Shown: positions 41,201-49,649, counted from the first letter of the stretch. The stretch: DNA of 64,000 nucleotides from Ferribacterium limneticum (GCF_020510625.1 NZ_CP075191.1:720001-784000), one strand, 5' to 3'. Numbers and translations: made by a program. The notes: generated by a model not told the origin, from the sequence alone.

Positions 41201-41438
41201 GCCCGCCAGGGTGCTGTCGGTGGATGGGCTAGATGCTGCGCTGGCGAAGTTACGTGTGCAATTGCGCCAGGGCGATGGCGAAGTCGAGGAAGTCTGGCGC
41301 CAAATAAAGGAAAGCATGGCAATGATTTATTCAGGACGACAGATAGCGGCGATCGATCATGCGATCAGCCAATGGAATTTCGACGAGGCGCTCGGTCTGA
41401 TTGATCAAGCGACTCGGAGCGGAGGAGGGCAACAGTGA
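38271..41438 (+). CDS. Hybrid sensor histidine kinase (HAMP-HisKA-HATPase-REC-REC-Hpt)
   Basis: 1055 residues from ATG 38271 (a TTG five codons earlier is possible). Membrane helices at about 6-28 and 229-249 enclose a helical periplasmic sensor domain (30-225) without a recognised fold. Then HAMP, HisKA with His335 (NMSHEIRTPMNAILG), HATPase (NAVKF, DTGIGM, GGTGLGLAIS), REC1 with Asp627 (LLLLDWLLPGM), REC2 with Asp768 (VLMDLEMPVMDG) and Hpt with His918 (VHTLKGLAG). A full BarA/TorS-like phosphorelay. The stop overlaps the next gene. Confidence 0.95.
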   Translation: MNLRKVFLSVLLALASGLILIGGVTVGALSAYNEAYSAARHRQESLVLMNGVRQEVDLLSRLVSSYVSTANSRFLIYYYDILAIREGSKAAPDGASATYWEQVIGGLRTHVPPPPGPGVALIERSSRLGFDAAEQALLRRVFQLTEQMKEVEQIAFAATQGLYDPVKREVVSEAEPQREFANDLLHEGHYLKLRAELAMSVDDLATQVDQRTSKNLMEAGEMLRRWIISALLLLLGAGIVLLVSYDYLKKHLLTPLTTLHQVAIALSKKSFSQRVGDLSGVEEVQALATTIDSMAAAIEADLEQREQVQRALRQARSRAEVAAEAKSIFLANMSHEIRTPMNAILGMAYLALKSGLPPRQHDYVSKIHSAARSLLGILNDILDFSKIEAGKVALEAVLFDVETVLQNALFMVQQKVEGKPVELILDFKPSRSMHFLLGDPLRLGQVLINLLSNAVKFTERGHVRLVVSEAACDGATSTIAFRVEDTGIGMTAEQVGRLFQEFSQADGSTTRKYGGTGLGLAISKRLVAAMSGEIGVESTLGSGSVFHFTIQLPFAAEDAAEKTAPEMLVCQRVLVVDDYPAARDGMVGMLLSMGCKDVDQAADGAGALARLAMAAAKGEPYDLLLLDWLLPGMTGGELIAALQGKGLALPARTIVVSATDSAVLRQEATDPGITEVVQKPLLPNVLRRICATQLAEPIGSAGDNGGASLASLQGMAILLVEDNELNQQVAGEILKSWGASVDVAANGQIALDLLYSHPPSYYAAVLMDLEMPVMDGREATRRLRDDAQFRDLPVIVMTAHVAGHGMRDRLVPGVSGYIAKPFEPEELQAILQPYWRGLQRGGVVPVAALGTEDDASFVAALESLFEVDSVVLLRRFAGRLPFLARALSRFVDDCQNWSARLNELLAQGGLEAAQRQVHTLKGLAGTFAMIRLHSALIELELVMKAGKPDVASEIAEVEAQLQGLLSGLERLPLGAGEPARVLSVDGLDAALAKLRVQLRQGDGEVEEVWRQIKESMAMIYSGRQIAAIDHAISQWNFDEALGLIDQATRSGGGQQ

Positions 41439-42520
41439 GCGAAAGACGGGCCAGTATTTTGGTGATCGATGACACGCCTGGCAACCTCAGCCTCTTGAAT
41501 CAGCTTCTGCGCACGCATTACCGCGTCAAGTTGGCCAACAGCGGTGTCAAGGGGCTGGAACTGGCGGTTCATGAGCCGCCGGATCTTGTATTGCTCGATA
41601 TCATGATGCCGGAAATGGATGGCTACGAGGTCTTCCGCCGCTTGAAGGCCGAGCCGATAACACGCGATATTCCGGTTATTTTCCTGACTGCCAAGGCCGG
41701 GGTGGAGGATGAGGAACATGGCCTGGCGCTGGGGGCAGTCGACTTCATTCACAAGCCGATTGCGCCGTCTGTCGTCCTGGCGCGAGTGCGTACCCACCTG
41801 CAGATCCGGAATTGGCAAACCTTCCTTGAGGACAAGAGTGCCTGGCTACAGGGTGAGGTGGAGCGGCGGGTGAATGAGGTGCTGCATCTGCAGGAGGCGT
41901 CAATTCGGGTGATGGTTTCCCTGGCCGAGTTTCGCGACGAATGCACTGGTAATCATATTCGCCGGACCCAGGATTACGTCCGTCTGCTGGCGGAATACAT
42001 CAGTCGCCAGGCGCGTGATCGAGACTTCCTGAGTGCCGAGCAGATCGACCAGATCGCCAAGGCGGCGCCGTTGCATGATATTGGCAAGATTGCGATTCCC
42101 GACAACATCCTGCTCAAACCGGGCAAGCATACCCCGGAAGAATTCGAGATCATGAAGACGCACAGCGTCAAGGGGGAAGGGATGTTGCTGCGCACCCGGA
42201 CCGAACTCGGCGATGACAATGCGATGCTTCACTTTGCCGGGCAGATCGCACGCAGCCATCATGAACGATGGGATGGCACGGGCTATCCCGACGGACTGGC
42301 TGGAGAATCCATCCCGCTGGCCGCCAGGTTGATGGCCGTGGCCGATGTCTATGACGCCCTGCGCTCACGGCGCCCTTACAAGGCCGCTTTCAGCCACGAC
42401 GAGGCCGTTGGCATTTTGCGCGAAGGGCGCGGCAAACACTTCGACCCGCTGCTGATCGACGCTTTTCTCGCTCAGGAAGATGTTTTCTCCGCAATTGCCA
42501 TTAAACTTGCCGATGAATAA
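41435..42520 (+). CDS. Response regulator with HD-GYP c-di-GMP phosphodiesterase domain
   Basis: 361 residues starting at GTG 41435, overlapping the kinase stop (GTGA). Receiver domain with Asp55 (VLLDIMMPEMDGYEV), a helical linker, and an HD-GYP domain: His214-Asp215 in HDIGKIAIPD, the later HHERWDGTGYPDG (GYP at 283-285) and ADVYDAL. It should hydrolyse cyclic di-GMP when phosphorylated, presumably by the adjacent hybrid kinase. Confidence 0.95.
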   Translation: MSERRASILVIDDTPGNLSLLNQLLRTHYRVKLANSGVKGLELAVHEPPDLVLLDIMMPEMDGYEVFRRLKAEPITRDIPVIFLTAKAGVEDEEHGLALGAVDFIHKPIAPSVVLARVRTHLQIRNWQTFLEDKSAWLQGEVERRVNEVLHLQEASIRVMVSLAEFRDECTGNHIRRTQDYVRLLAEYISRQARDRDFLSAEQIDQIAKAAPLHDIGKIAIPDNILLKPGKHTPEEFEIMKTHSVKGEGMLLRTRTELGDDNAMLHFAGQIARSHHERWDGTGYPDGLAGESIPLAARLMAVADVYDALRSRRPYKAAFSHDEAVGILREGRGKHFDPLLIDAFLAQEDVFSAIAIKLADE

Positions 42521-42551
42521 CCTTGTCATGTCCTGACTGGACGCCGCCATT

Positions 42552-43814
42552 ATGCAAAAGAGACTGTTAAGTACCGCGCTACTCCCCTTCCTGCTGGCCC
42601 TGAGTGTGCCGGCACAGGCGGTTGATCTGACGTGGTCGGGATTCGGTACCTTCGGTTATACCCGCTCGGATCAATCATTCAATTACCAGCGCTTTATCAG
42701 CGATGACGGTACGCTCAAGCGCGATACCGTGGTCGGCGCCCAGGTCGATGCGCGCTTCTCGCAGGAGTGGAGCGCGACTGTTCAGGCCAAGGCAGCCCCG
42801 TCGGATCATTCCGACTCCCAATGGCAGGCTTCGGTGGCCTGGGCCTTCGTCTCCTGGCGACCGAACGATGACTGGCTGATCCGCGCCGGCAAGATACGTC
42901 TGCCGATGATGCTGAATACGGAAAACAGCGATGTCGGTGCGACCTACGATTTTGCGCGCCTGCCGCAGGAGGTCTATTCGATCGCGCCGACCACCGACGT
43001 TATCGGCGTGAGCATCAGCAAGACCTGGCTGGGGGAGTCCTTTGACTGGATTGCCGAGGCCTATACCGGTGAAGCGAGTACCTACTGGCGGTATTACGGG
43101 CGCAACAGGACGATGGAGACCAGATCGTCTGGTAGCTGGTTCTTGCCCATCGACATGAAAAGTAGCGGCCTGGTGCTGACGGCGCGTAGTTTGGAGCACA
43201 TTTTCCGGATCGGCTATCACGAAGGTCAGGCCTCCCGGCCAGGGACAAAAACAGGGGCCGGGTTTGACTTTGGGGCATGCTCTGCTCCGTTCGGCGCCAG
43301 CAATTGTTATAACTTGTCCGAGGGCGGTGTCGACAAACTGCGTGTGCCAATACTGACGCTTGGTGCCAGCGTTTCTTTACCGGCCGAGTTTCGCCTGACT
43401 GGCGAATATGCCAAGGCCAAAGTCGAGAGCGCCAGTCGTGGCCTGAGCCGTTGGGGAGCTTATGTCGCGCTGACCAAGCGCATCGGAGCCTGGGCGCCCT
43501 ATATCTCTTATGCAAAAACGAAGTCAACGGACGAAGCGCTTGGCTTTTATCAGCGTATCAACAGCAATGCCACTGCTCTTCCGGCACCACTGCGCAGCAG
43601 CCAAACACTGATGGCCGATATCACGACGCCCTACGATCAGTCGACCATGGCGCTCGGCACCTCGTTCTGGGTGACATCAAAAAGCGTGATCAAGGCCGAA
43701 CTTTCCCAGGTCAGGACGGGGGTTGCGTCCAGCTTTGTTGATGCGCCGGCCGGCAGCGATAGTGGCAACCGGCACATCAATGTCTTCTCACTCTCTTACA
43801 GTTTCAGCTTCTGA
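42552..43814 (+). CDS. Outer-membrane porin-like beta-barrel protein
   Basis: 420 residues: signal peptide 1-23 (ending PAQA), then alternating amphipathic strands with the C-terminal Phe typical of BAM-inserted barrels (FSLSYSFSF). Resembles sodium/phosphate-type or general betaproteobacterial porins; the substrate is not clear. It lies 31 bases after the HD-GYP gene and 8 bases before the small periplasmic protein, suggesting a shared operon and a role in uptake of the signal or a related solute. Confidence 0.82.
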   Translation: MQKRLLSTALLPFLLALSVPAQAVDLTWSGFGTFGYTRSDQSFNYQRFISDDGTLKRDTVVGAQVDARFSQEWSATVQAKAAPSDHSDSQWQASVAWAFVSWRPNDDWLIRAGKIRLPMMLNTENSDVGATYDFARLPQEVYSIAPTTDVIGVSISKTWLGESFDWIAEAYTGEASTYWRYYGRNRTMETRSSGSWFLPIDMKSSGLVLTARSLEHIFRIGYHEGQASRPGTKTGAGFDFGACSAPFGASNCYNLSEGGVDKLRVPILTLGASVSLPAEFRLTGEYAKAKVESASRGLSRWGAYVALTKRIGAWAPYISYAKTKSTDEALGFYQRINSNATALPAPLRSSQTLMADITTPYDQSTMALGTSFWVTSKSVIKAELSQVRTGVASSFVDAPAGSDSGNRHINVFSLSYSFSF

Positions 43815-43822
43815 GAGACGGC

Positions 43823-44239
43823 ATGACAAAACTCCGCCACCTCATCTTCCTGCTATTGCCGCTGGTTGGGCTGGCAGGGGCCGTGGGGGATGAAATCGTC
43901 ATCATTGGGCATTCTGCACTGCCAAAGACCGACAGGGTTACTCTTCAGCGCCTATACACCGGACGAATCGTCTCGATTGGCCCGCAGTCGGTAGCACCGG
44001 TCAATCTGCCGGCAGGAAGCACGGTGCGTGACGATTTTCTGCAGATGGTCATGGAACAGAACGAAGAGCAATACACCGGTTACTGGCTGGTCCGGCGCTA
44101 TGTCGGCAAGGGTTCGCCACCGAGGGAACTGGGCAGCATTGATGAGGTTGTGAAGCACGTGGCCGCAACGCCGGGGGCTGTCGGTTACGTTCCCTTGTCA
44201 AAGCTGCCACCCGGCGCCAACGTGATTTTTAGACGCTAG
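43823..44239 (+). CDS. Small periplasmic phosphate-binding-like protein (PBP-like domain)
   Basis: 138 residues with a signal peptide (1-20) and a short PstS-like domain (VIIGHSALPKTDRVTLQRLYTGR, RDDFLQMVMEQNEEQYTGYW, VKHVAATPGAVGYVPLS). Only one lobe's worth of residues is present, as in the short relatives often found near kinases; a full binding protein has about 300. It may present a ligand to the hybrid kinase's periplasmic domain, an idea based on the operon. Confidence 0.75.
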   Translation: MTKLRHLIFLLLPLVGLAGAVGDEIVIIGHSALPKTDRVTLQRLYTGRIVSIGPQSVAPVNLPAGSTVRDDFLQMVMEQNEEQYTGYWLVRRYVGKGSPPRELGSIDEVVKHVAATPGAVGYVPLSKLPPGANVIFRR

Positions 44240-44291
44240 CTGAGAACAAAAAGGCGCTGGCTTTTTCCTTGGGAGAGGGCTAAGCTGAAGG

Positions 44292-44490
44292 CGTATGAGG
44301 TTTGCAGCAAGCCTGATACGAAGTGGCGGTACTCGCTGCGCTGCAGGAGACTTTATGGCAGTTGTCACAGGAAGCATTCTTGAGATTACCGTGTAGTACT
44401 CCGTAACGGCGAATAGCCGAATGCCTTGACCGAGTGTCAGGGTTGCAGTAACCGAAGCCCATGCCTGAAACGCATGGGCTTCACGTTTTT
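44292..44490 (+). ncRNA. Multi-hairpin structured segment upstream of the Rid gene (candidate RNA)
   Basis: A chain of hairpins ending in a terminator: CGTAT plus GGTTTG closed by CAAGCC plus ATACG (44292-44325 region); CGGC-GAATA-GCCG; CTTGAC-CGAGT-GTCAGG; GGTT-GCAG-TAACC; then the terminator stem. No ORF with family resemblance on either strand. I compared it by eye with the common riboswitch classes and found no match. It could be a riboswitch-like leader for the Rid gene, a 3'-UTR RNA of the kinase operon, or an element remnant. Confidence 0.4.
44454..44490 (+). terminator. Strong intrinsic terminator ahead of the Rid gene
   Basis: Stem GAAGCCCATGC / GCATGGGCTTC, 11 perfect pairs, loop CTGAAAC, then ACG and a T-run. 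It ends 11 bases before the Rid start codon, so it ends the upstream transcript or acts as an attenuator. Confidence 0.85.
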
Positions 44491-44501
44491 GGGGAATGAG
44501 A

Positions 44502-44855
44502 ATGTCGATTCAACGCCATGGGACGACCCGCCGCTATTCGGACAGCGTTACCCACAACGCTACGGTCTACTTTGTCGAAGTGCCGTCAAATCTCGATGGC
44601 GATATCGGGGCACAGACCGAAAACCTGCTGGCCAGTGTCGATGCTTTGTTGAAGCAGGCCGGCAGCGACAAAAGCCGGCTGCTGATGGTCACCATCTACC
44701 TCGCTGACATGGCCGACTACGATGCGATGAATGCCGTCTGGGATGCCTGGGTTCCGGAGGGCCAGGCGCCAACACGCGCCTGTGTGCAGGCCCGGCTGGC
44801 CAATCCCGGCTACCGGGTTGAGATGGTGCTGACCGCCGCCGTCGCTCAGGCTTGA
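44502..44855 (+). CDS. RidA/YjgF family protein
   Basis: 117 residues of the Rid fold (VTHNATVYFVEVPSN, QTENLLASVDALLKQAGSDKSRLLMVTIYLADM, GQAPTRACVQARLANPGYRVEMVLTA). The Arg in the last segment is the residue that binds the carboxylate of imine/enamine intermediates in active deaminases. I chose ATG 44502 with GGGGAA upstream. It lies directly after the terminator and converges on a Cys-cluster gene, overlapping by 10 bases. Confidence 0.88.
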   Translation: MSIQRHGTTRRYSDSVTHNATVYFVEVPSNLDGDIGAQTENLLASVDALLKQAGSDKSRLLMVTIYLADMADYDAMNAVWDAWVPEGQAPTRACVQARLANPGYRVEMVLTAAVAQA

Positions 44856-45163
44856 ACGTCGGCGCTGCAGTCGCAGCCCTTCCCGGCGGAAATCCAGCGG
44901 GCGAAAAGGCGGCTGGCCAGCGAAACGCCACGCATCGGCAGCCAGTTCAAATAATGCTGCGGATCAATGAGCAGACCGCACAGGTAGCGGCTTTGTTCGC
45001 CAGACCATTCCAGGGCCGGACACGGCCCCTTGCTTTGCAGGAAGCGCAGGCGGGCGGCCGGGCAGGTTTCGAGCGCACAGCAAACGCCGCAGCCATTGCA
45101 GGGCTGACCCTCTGGTGGCTTGGCCGGTGCGGCGGCGTGAAGGTGAATGGTTTTTTCTTGCAC
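44846..45163 (-). CDS. YkgJ-type cysteine cluster protein
   Basis: About 105 residues. N-terminal Cys cluster PCNGCGVCCALETC followed by GPCPALEW and YLCGL, the pattern of the YkgJ/UPF0153 putative metal-binding family. There is no ATG in frame; I chose GTG 45163, but TTG at 45199 or 45190 is possible. Ends with a further CDC. Convergent overlap with the Rid gene. Role unknown. Confidence 0.75.
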   Translation of the reverse strand: MQEKTIHLHAAAPAKPPEGQPCNGCGVCCALETCPAARLRFLQSKGPCPALEWSGEQSRYLCGLLIDPQHYLNWLPMRGVSLASRLFARWISAGKGCDCSADVQA

Positions 45164-45229
45164 GTTGCGTAATGAACCATGTCTGGCCAAATTGATCAAA
45201 CACCAGCCATTTCCTGAAAGGAGTTTGTG

Positions 45230-45355
45230 ATGACGAAACTGATTTCCGCTTTGCTGGCGACGGTGTTTGCACTGACCAGCATTTCCGCATTGGCTTGTGG
45301 TGACAAGGCGAAAGATGAAAAGCAGATGAGCACCCCGGCTAAGCCCAAGGTTTAA
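45230..45355 (+). CDS. Small secreted peptide, 41 residues
   Basis: ATG 45230 with an AGGAG site 6-8 bases upstream encodes MTKLISALLATVFALTSISALA, a clean signal peptide with an A-L-A cleavage site, followed by CGDKAKDEKQMSTPAKPKV. The mature part is a 19-residue Lys/Asp-rich peptide with one Cys near its start. It lies alone between convergent/divergent minus-strand genes. No known family recognised; short exported peptides like this are usually missed by gene callers. Confidence 0.6.
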   Translation: MTKLISALLATVFALTSISALACGDKAKDEKQMSTPAKPKV

Positions 45356-45400
45356 ACGGTGCTTGCTGGTACGCAGGCGGCCTCGGCCGCCTGTTTGCGT

Positions 45401-46204
45401 TTACGGCCGGGCGAGGAATAGTTCCGGATCGACCGGGGTGTTGTTGAGAATCACGGCCCAGTGCAGGTGCGGGCCGGTAACGCGGCCGGTGGCGCCGACG
45501 GCACCGAGCCGCTCTCCCTTTTTGATCATCTGGCCTGCCCGTACGTCAGTACGCGAAAGATGCATGTAGGCGGTGATCAGTCCCTGGCCGTGGTCGATGA
45601 AAACGGTATTGCCGTTGAAGAAGTAATCACCGACGTTGGCGACGACGCCGTCGGCCGGCGCCGTGATCGGTGCGCCGGTCCCAACGGCGACATCGAGGCC
45701 GGCGTGCGGGTTTCGTGGCAGGCCGTTGAAAATGCGGCGCAGGCCGAAGCGTGACGAGAGCGGCCCGTTGGCCGGCAGGGCGAAATCGGTGGCTGGTGGC
45801 GAGCCGGAAAAGCGGCGCTTGATCGCGTCGGTGACTTTTTTTTCGCGCTCGATGCGGGCGAGGTCGTCCGGGTTGGGCTCGACCTTGCGCTTGTCCTTGA
45901 TGGTCAGGCGCTGTTCCGGGTAATTCTTGATCTGAACGGTAACGCGCTTGATCGTGCCGGAAACCATGATGTCCAGTTCGCCGGGCAGGGTATCGAGCGG
46001 GATGCCAAGCAGCGCGAACCAGCGCCCGTGGTCGCGGACGATGGCAATGGGCTGTTCGCCCCAGCGGGCCGTCGGCGCCGTCTGGCTGGCCGGGCCTAGA
46101 TCGATGACGGCGATACCGCCCGGTACCGGTGAATGCCTGGGCAGGGCGAAAGCGGCTACGGCGTGGCTGAGCAGAAGAACAAGGGCGAAACGGGATAATT
46201 TCAT
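45401..46204 (-). CDS. M23-family murein peptidase (LytM domain)
   Basis: 267 residues: signal peptide 1-19, a beta-rich linker domain (25-130), then the LytM domain with zinc ligands in NPHAGLDVAVG and the HLH of TGPHLHWAVIL. Predicted periplasmic peptidoglycan endopeptidase. ATG at 46204 overlaps the stop of the thioredoxin-like gene (ATGA). Last gene of the glnS-to-here run. Confidence 0.92.
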   Translation of the reverse strand: MKLSRFALVLLLSHAVAAFALPRHSPVPGGIAVIDLGPASQTAPTARWGEQPIAIVRDHGRWFALLGIPLDTLPGELDIMVSGTIKRVTVQIKNYPEQRLTIKDKRKVEPNPDDLARIEREKKVTDAIKRRFSGSPPATDFALPANGPLSSRFGLRRIFNGLPRNPHAGLDVAVGTGAPITAPADGVVANVGDYFFNGNTVFIDHGQGLITAYMHLSRTDVRAGQMIKKGERLGAVGATGRVTGPHLHWAVILNNTPVDPELFLARP

Positions 46205-46740
46205 TGGTTCGTATGGCTGGCCCACCACAAGCGCAGGCGCAGGCCGATTTCACTGGTGTAGCCGAAAGAGGTGGTGCGGACATTGCCGTTCGGATCGACG
46301 ATCACGAAGGCAGGAACGCCGCGGAAGCCGTATTGCCTGAAGATTGCGGCCTCAGGGTCTGACAGCGTGGGCCAGTGATAGTCGTTCTGGCGCATGGTTT
46401 GGGCCACCTTCCCGACGGGGCCGGACTGCATGGCGACGGTGATCACCGGCCAGTCTTCGCTCAGTGCGGTGACGGTGCCGGCCGTGGTCTTGCAGATGCC
46501 GCACCAGTCGGCCCAGAAATAAATCAGCTGGGCCTTGCCGGGATGCTGCTGGCGCCAGGTCGTCAGGTCGAAAGGCTGGCCGTCGATCTGTTGTCCGGCG
46601 AAGTGCGGGGCTGGGCCGCGCGGGGTGTTGCGCATCTGCCAGGCCTGGAAGGCGGCGAACAGAACGACGAAGATCAGCCCTTCGAGCGCCCAGCGGCGCC
46701 AGCGTGGCGCCGCTTTGGGGGCGGGCGTCGTCTCGGTCAA
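46201..46740 (-). CDS. Thioredoxin-like membrane-anchored protein (TlpA/ScsD type)
   Basis: 179 residues: one N-terminal membrane helix (about 15-33) and a periplasmic thioredoxin domain with the active site WCGICK. Resembles ScsD-like proteins connected with disulfide exchange and copper tolerance. A periplasmic reductant such as DsbD would have to recharge it; none is adjacent. It is 13 bases downstream of the metallopeptidase gene. Confidence 0.85.
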   Translation of the reverse strand: MTETTPAPKAAPRWRRWALEGLIFVVLFAAFQAWQMRNTPRGPAPHFAGQQIDGQPFDLTTWRQQHPGKAQLIYFWADWCGICKTTAGTVTALSEDWPVITVAMQSGPVGKVAQTMRQNDYHWPTLSDPEAAIFRQYGFRGVPAFVIVDPNGNVRTTSFGYTSEIGLRLRLWWASHTNQ

Positions 46741-46753
46741 GCGGCCGTCCTGC

Positions 46754-47635
46754 TTACAGGCGGTCGGTCTTGAAGGTATTGCACTGATTCATGTCGCCGG
46801 TTTCAAAGCCTTTCCTGAACCAGCGGACGCGCTGGTCGGAGCTGCCATGCGTGAAGCTTTCCGGCACGATGCGGCCCTGCGCTTGCTGTTGCAGGCGGTC
46901 GTCACCGATGGCTGAGGCGGCGGTCAGCGCCGCTTCGAGGTCGCCCGGTTCGAGCACGTTTTTCATCGTGTCCGTACGCTTGCCCCAGACGCCGGCCAGA
47001 CAGTCGGCCTGCAGTTCCATGCGTACTGACAGCGCGTTGGCCTCAGCCTTGCCGACACGTTGCTGGGTGGTATGGACCTTTTCCGCAATGCCGAGCAGGT
47101 TTTGCACGTGGTGGCCGACTTCGTGGGCGATGACGTAGGCCTGGGCGAATTCGCCGGGGGCCTTGAAGCGATCCTTGAGGTCACGGTAGAAGGCGAGGTC
47201 GATGTAAACCTTCTGGTCGCCCGGGCAGTAGAACGGGCCCATGGCCGACTGGCCGGTGCCGCAGGCGGTTGGCGTGGCGCCGGTGAAGAGCACGAGCTTG
47301 GGTTCCTGATACTGGCGGCCGTTGGCGCGGAAGACCTCGTTCCATGTGTCTTCGGTCGAGGCCAGCACCTTGGAGACGAATTTGGCCATCTGGTCGTCGG
47401 CCGGCGGGCGATGTGCGGCCGGCGCGCTTTGCTCGATGGCCGGCATGCCGCCACCGCTCAGCATGTTGAGTACGGTCAGCGGATTGACGCCGAGGAAATA
47501 GCTGGCGACCAGCGCGATGGCGATGGTGCCCAAACCCATGCGGCCGCCGCCCAGGCGCAAGCCGCCACCGCCGCCCATGCCGCTGCCGCGGCGGTCTTCG
47601 AGGTTGTCGCTTTCGCGTTGGTCGTCCATGCGCAT
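46754..47635 (-). CDS. YpfJ/KPN_02809-family neutral zinc metallopeptidase
   Basis: 293 residues: a Gly/Arg-rich N-terminus (GGGGGLRLGGGRMG), one membrane helix (about 34-55), and a zinc-peptidase-like domain with the HExxH motif HEVGH in VIAHEVGHHVQNLLGI. Substrate unknown. Members are widespread in proteobacteria. Lies 11 bases downstream of pyrF. Confidence 0.88.
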   Translation of the reverse strand: MRMDDQRESDNLEDRRGSGMGGGGGLRLGGGRMGLGTIAIALVASYFLGVNPLTVLNMLSGGGMPAIEQSAPAAHRPPADDQMAKFVSKVLASTEDTWNEVFRANGRQYQEPKLVLFTGATPTACGTGQSAMGPFYCPGDQKVYIDLAFYRDLKDRFKAPGEFAQAYVIAHEVGHHVQNLLGIAEKVHTTQQRVGKAEANALSVRMELQADCLAGVWGKRTDTMKNVLEPGDLEAALTAASAIGDDRLQQQAQGRIVPESFTHGSSDQRVRWFRKGFETGDMNQCNTFKTDRL

Positions 47636-47646
47636 GATGGGTGTCC

Positions 47647-48483
47647 TTAACGGTACAGATTGATGGCGTCGCGGGTTTCGAGCGCCACCTGACGGGCGGC
47701 GGCAGCGAAGTGTTCATCCTTGCCGGCGTAGAGAATGGCTCGCGACGAATTGATCATCAAGCCGGTGCCATTGGCTGTGCGGCCAGCGCGGACCGTGGCT
47801 TCGATATCGCCGCCCTGGGCGCCGATGCCGGGGACAAGCAGGGGTACGTCACCGACGATTTCGCGGACGCGGGCGATCTCGGCCGGGAAGGTGGCGCCGA
47901 CGACCAGACTGATCTGGCCGGAGGTGTTCCACTCGCCGGAAGCGAGACGGGCGACGCGTTCGTAGAGTCGCTCTTGGGTGCCGGGGCCGCCGACATCGAG
48001 GAATTGCAGGTCGGAGCCGCCGGGGTTGGAGGTGCGACAGAGCAGGATGACGCCCTTGTCCGGGTGGGCCAGGTAGGGATCGACCGAATCGCGGCCCATG
48101 TAGGGATTGACCGTGACGGCGTCGGCCTGGTAACGCTCGAAGGCTTCGACGGCGTACTGCTCGGCAGTCGAACCGATGTCGCCGCGCTTGGAATCGAGGA
48201 TGACCGGGATGCCGGGATGCTTTTCGTGGATGTGGGCAATCAGCGCTTCGAGCTGGTCTTCAGCGCTGCGGGCGGCGAAGTAGGCGATCTGCGGCTTGAA
48301 GGAGCAGACGAGATCGGCCGTGGCATCGACGATGGCGGCGCAGAACTCGAAGATGGCGTCATTGCGGCCCTTCAGGTGGGCGGGGAACTTGGCGGGATCG
48401 GGATCGAGGCCGACGCAGAGCAGGGAATTGTTCTTCTGCCAGGCAGCGTTCAGTTGGTCGATGAAGGTAGTCGAATTCGTCAT
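47647..48483 (-). CDS. pyrF: Orotidine 5'-phosphate decarboxylase
   Basis: Final step of UMP synthesis. 278 residues from ATG 48483, of the longer (class 2) type. Active-site motif [11 protein letters not shown] supplies the Asp-Lys-Asp array. The start overlaps the stop of the methyltransferase gene by four bases. Longer upstream frame not used because it overlaps that gene. Confidence 0.95.
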   Translation of the reverse strand: MTNSTTFIDQLNAAWQKNNSLLCVGLDPDPAKFPAHLKGRNDAIFEFCAAIVDATADLVCSFKPQIAYFAARSAEDQLEALIAHIHEKHPGIPVILDSKRGDIGSTAEQYAVEAFERYQADAVTVNPYMGRDSVDPYLAHPDKGVILLCRTSNPGGSDLQFLDVGGPGTQERLYERVARLASGEWNTSGQISLVVGATFPAEIARVREIVGDVPLLVPGIGAQGGDIEATVRAGRTANGTGLMINSSRAILYAGKDEHFAAAARQVALETRDAINLYR

Positions 48484-49649
48484 GCGGAATCCTTGGGTAA
48501 ATAGCGGGAAAACTTGGCCGGCAGCAGACAGTTCTGCAGGCTGCGCTGGGTGAAGATGAAGCGGCCGTCGCAGATGAAGCCGAGTTGCTGCCAGTCGACT
48601 TCGTTGTTCAGCATCATCGTGCATTCGATCAGGTCGCGCCGCGCGATCCGACGGTTTTTCGGGAACAGCGCCAGGATCGAGCCGTCGAAAGCGTGGCAGT
48701 CATGCAGGAAAAAAGGTGCCGGCTTGCGCGTCCGGCCGTTCACGTAGATGCGCGGGTGCTCGCTGATCGGGAAAGCGCGACCCCATTGCCACCAGTTGCT
48801 TTCGTCGAACTTCCTGACCCGGCGGGCAAGCAACTCGGTCTTGTGCTTGTCGAGATGCGGATGCTTGATGCCATACAGCATCCGCCGCGTTTCGCCGCTG
48901 TCCACGGTCTTCGAATAAACGAATTCCATGTTGCCCTTGGGGTGCGTGTAAATCAGGTCGGCCCCGGAGACGGCGCCAACCTTGACATCGAAGACATCGG
49001 CGAAGCGCACGCTGTGGTCGTCGCGCAGGAACATCAACTGGCCATCGACTTCGGTAAACGTCCGGCCATCGGCCATCTGGCGATTCCGGCACCCCTTTTC
49101 GAAACGGAAAATGGCGCAGTTCGGCGTGTGGTCGCCGAAGACCCGCACGTCGCCGGTTTCGTAGAAATGCGTGATGCTGCCTTGTTCGAACAGCCAGGCA
49201 TTGAGCTTCTTGGCGGCGGTCAGCTTGATGAACTCGCGCGGCACGATGAAGACCAGTTCGCCGCCCGGCTTCAAGTGGCGGATGCACTTCTCGATGAAGA
49301 AGAGGAAAAGGTTGCTGCGCCCGTCGAAGAGCTCCGACTTCAGCTGTTTTCTCGTACCCGCAGCGACATCCTGCAGCCGTACGTAAGGCGGGTTGCCGAT
49401 GATGGTGTCGAACTGCTCGCTCAGCGGATAATCGAAGAAGTCGCGTACCTGCGCACCTTCCGGGGCAACGCGTTGGTCGATCTCGATACCGACGCAATCG
49501 GCACCCCGTTGGCGCAGCGCACTGAAGAAGGCGCCATCGCCGGCCGAGGGCTCCAGCGTGCGGCCCTTGTTCTGGCACAGGTCGAGCATGAAGGCCACCA
49601 CATTGGGCGGGGTGAAGACCTGGCCGAGTTGAGCGACGTCGCGAGGCAT
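48480..49649 (-). CDS. Orphan N6-adenine DNA methyltransferase (M.TaqI-like)
   Basis: 389 residues. N-terminal motif X ([10 protein letters not shown]), motif I ([14 protein letters not shown]) and motif IV NPPY mark an N6-adenine methyltransferase of the gamma class. The C-terminal 200 residues would hold the target-recognition domain. No restriction enzyme is adjacent, so it looks like an orphan or a defence-linked modifier. Its ATG overlaps the hepT stop (TGATG). Confidence 0.85.
   Translation of the reverse strand: MPRDVAQLGQVFTPPNVVAFMLDLCQNKGRTLEPSAGDGAFFSALRQRGADCVGIEIDQRVAPEGAQVRDFFDYPLSEQFDTIIGNPPYVRLQDVAAGTRKQLKSELFDGRSNLFLFFIEKCIRHLKPGGELVFIVPREFIKLTAAKKLNAWLFEQGSITHFYETGDVRVFGDHTPNCAIFRFEKGCRNRQMADGRTFTEVDGQLMFLRDDHSVRFADVFDVKVGAVSGADLIYTHPKGNMEFVYSKTVDSGETRRMLYGIKHPHLDKHKTELLARRVRKFDESNWWQWGRAFPISEHPRIYVNGRTRKPAPFFLHDCHAFDGSILALFPKNRRIARRDLIECTMMLNNEVDWQQLGFICDGRFIFTQRSLQNCLLPAKFSRYLPKDSA

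Noticed and set aside
44280..44462. 60-codon minus-strand frame with a CDNCH heme-binding-like motif
   Set aside because: It lies wholly in the multi-hairpin segment, has no ribosome site or signal peptide, and a single CxxCH can arise by chance.
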